Assembly: GCA_021805485.1 (NCBI GenBank)
Contig: JAJZFF010000376.1
Location: forward strand, 1-6,173
DNA from: Pseudomonadota bacterium
Lineage (GTDB): Bacteria > Pseudomonadota > Alphaproteobacteria > Acetobacterales > Acetobacteraceae
Reading direction: 5' to 3'
DNA: 6,173 nt
This document shows, in pieces, positions 6,157-6,173 of the stretch (the stretch's first letter is position 1; every line of letters starts with the position of its first letter). Position numbers and translations under genes: made by a program. The notes beneath the pieces were generated by a model that was not told where the DNA came from, did no database searches, and saw only the letters and a program-made list of their open reading frames with translations.

Positions 6157-6173
6157 ATGGCCTCCGTGCTGGC
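6157..6173 (+). CDS. Possible start of next operon gene (ABC ATPase expected), truncated
   Basis: ATG 6157 lies 4 nt after the permease stop and is followed by four complete codons (MASVL) before the window ends. Wzm-type permeases are usually followed directly by their Wzt-type ATPase, so that is the expected product. The identity rests on position alone, and no strong ribosome site precedes it, so it may depend on translational coupling. Confidence 0.35.

Overview
The window is a GC-rich bacterial chromosomal segment. Gene content, codon bias and protein style (a HemF C-terminus ending in PPEVRWP, a fused acyl-CoA synthetase next to a MaoC hydratase, a Wzm-like permease) suggest an alphaproteobacterium, most likely Rhodospirillales/Acetobacteraceae. 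That placement is inference, since no rRNA or other strict marker is present.

Layout. Bases 1-104 (+) hold the last 33 codons of hemF (aerobic coproporphyrinogen III oxidase). Facing it tail to tail, 14 bp away, is a leftward cluster read from high to low coordinates. It starts with a lipoprotein lytic transglycosylase carrying a C-terminal SPOR domain (4380 to 3166). Next is a 705-residue fused NDP-forming acyl-CoA synthetase (3071 to 954). Last is a two-hotdog MaoC/hydratase-2 protein (970 to 119), whose start overlaps the end of the synthetase gene by 17 bp. The 94-bp gap between transglycosylase and synthetase holds a compact double-palindrome element. A 215-bp divergent intergenic region (4381-4595) separates this cluster from a rightward set: a SlyB/Pcp-like glycine-zipper lipoprotein (4596-5126), a 99-bp gap that begins with a three-copy 15-bp tandem repeat crossing the lipoprotein stop codon, and a Wzm/KpsM-type ABC-2 permease (5226-6152). 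Four bases further on is an ATG that probably opens the next gene, perhaps the matching ATPase.

How the genes work together. The synthetase and hydratase look like one translationally coupled acyl-CoA module: ATP- or GTP-linked acyl-CoA activation or cleavage, plus R-specific enoyl-CoA hydration. The substrate is not visible. The transglycosylase and SlyB-like protein are both predicted outer-membrane lipoproteins, expressed divergently. The permease probably begins a polysaccharide export operon that continues beyond the window.

I see no mobile element, CRISPR array, RNA gene, phage gene or defence system, and nothing that convincingly forms a new multigene system. The points most worth a second look are the double-palindrome element at 3077-3132, the 15-bp tandem repeat spanning the slyB stop codon, and the SLT-SPOR lipoprotein architecture.
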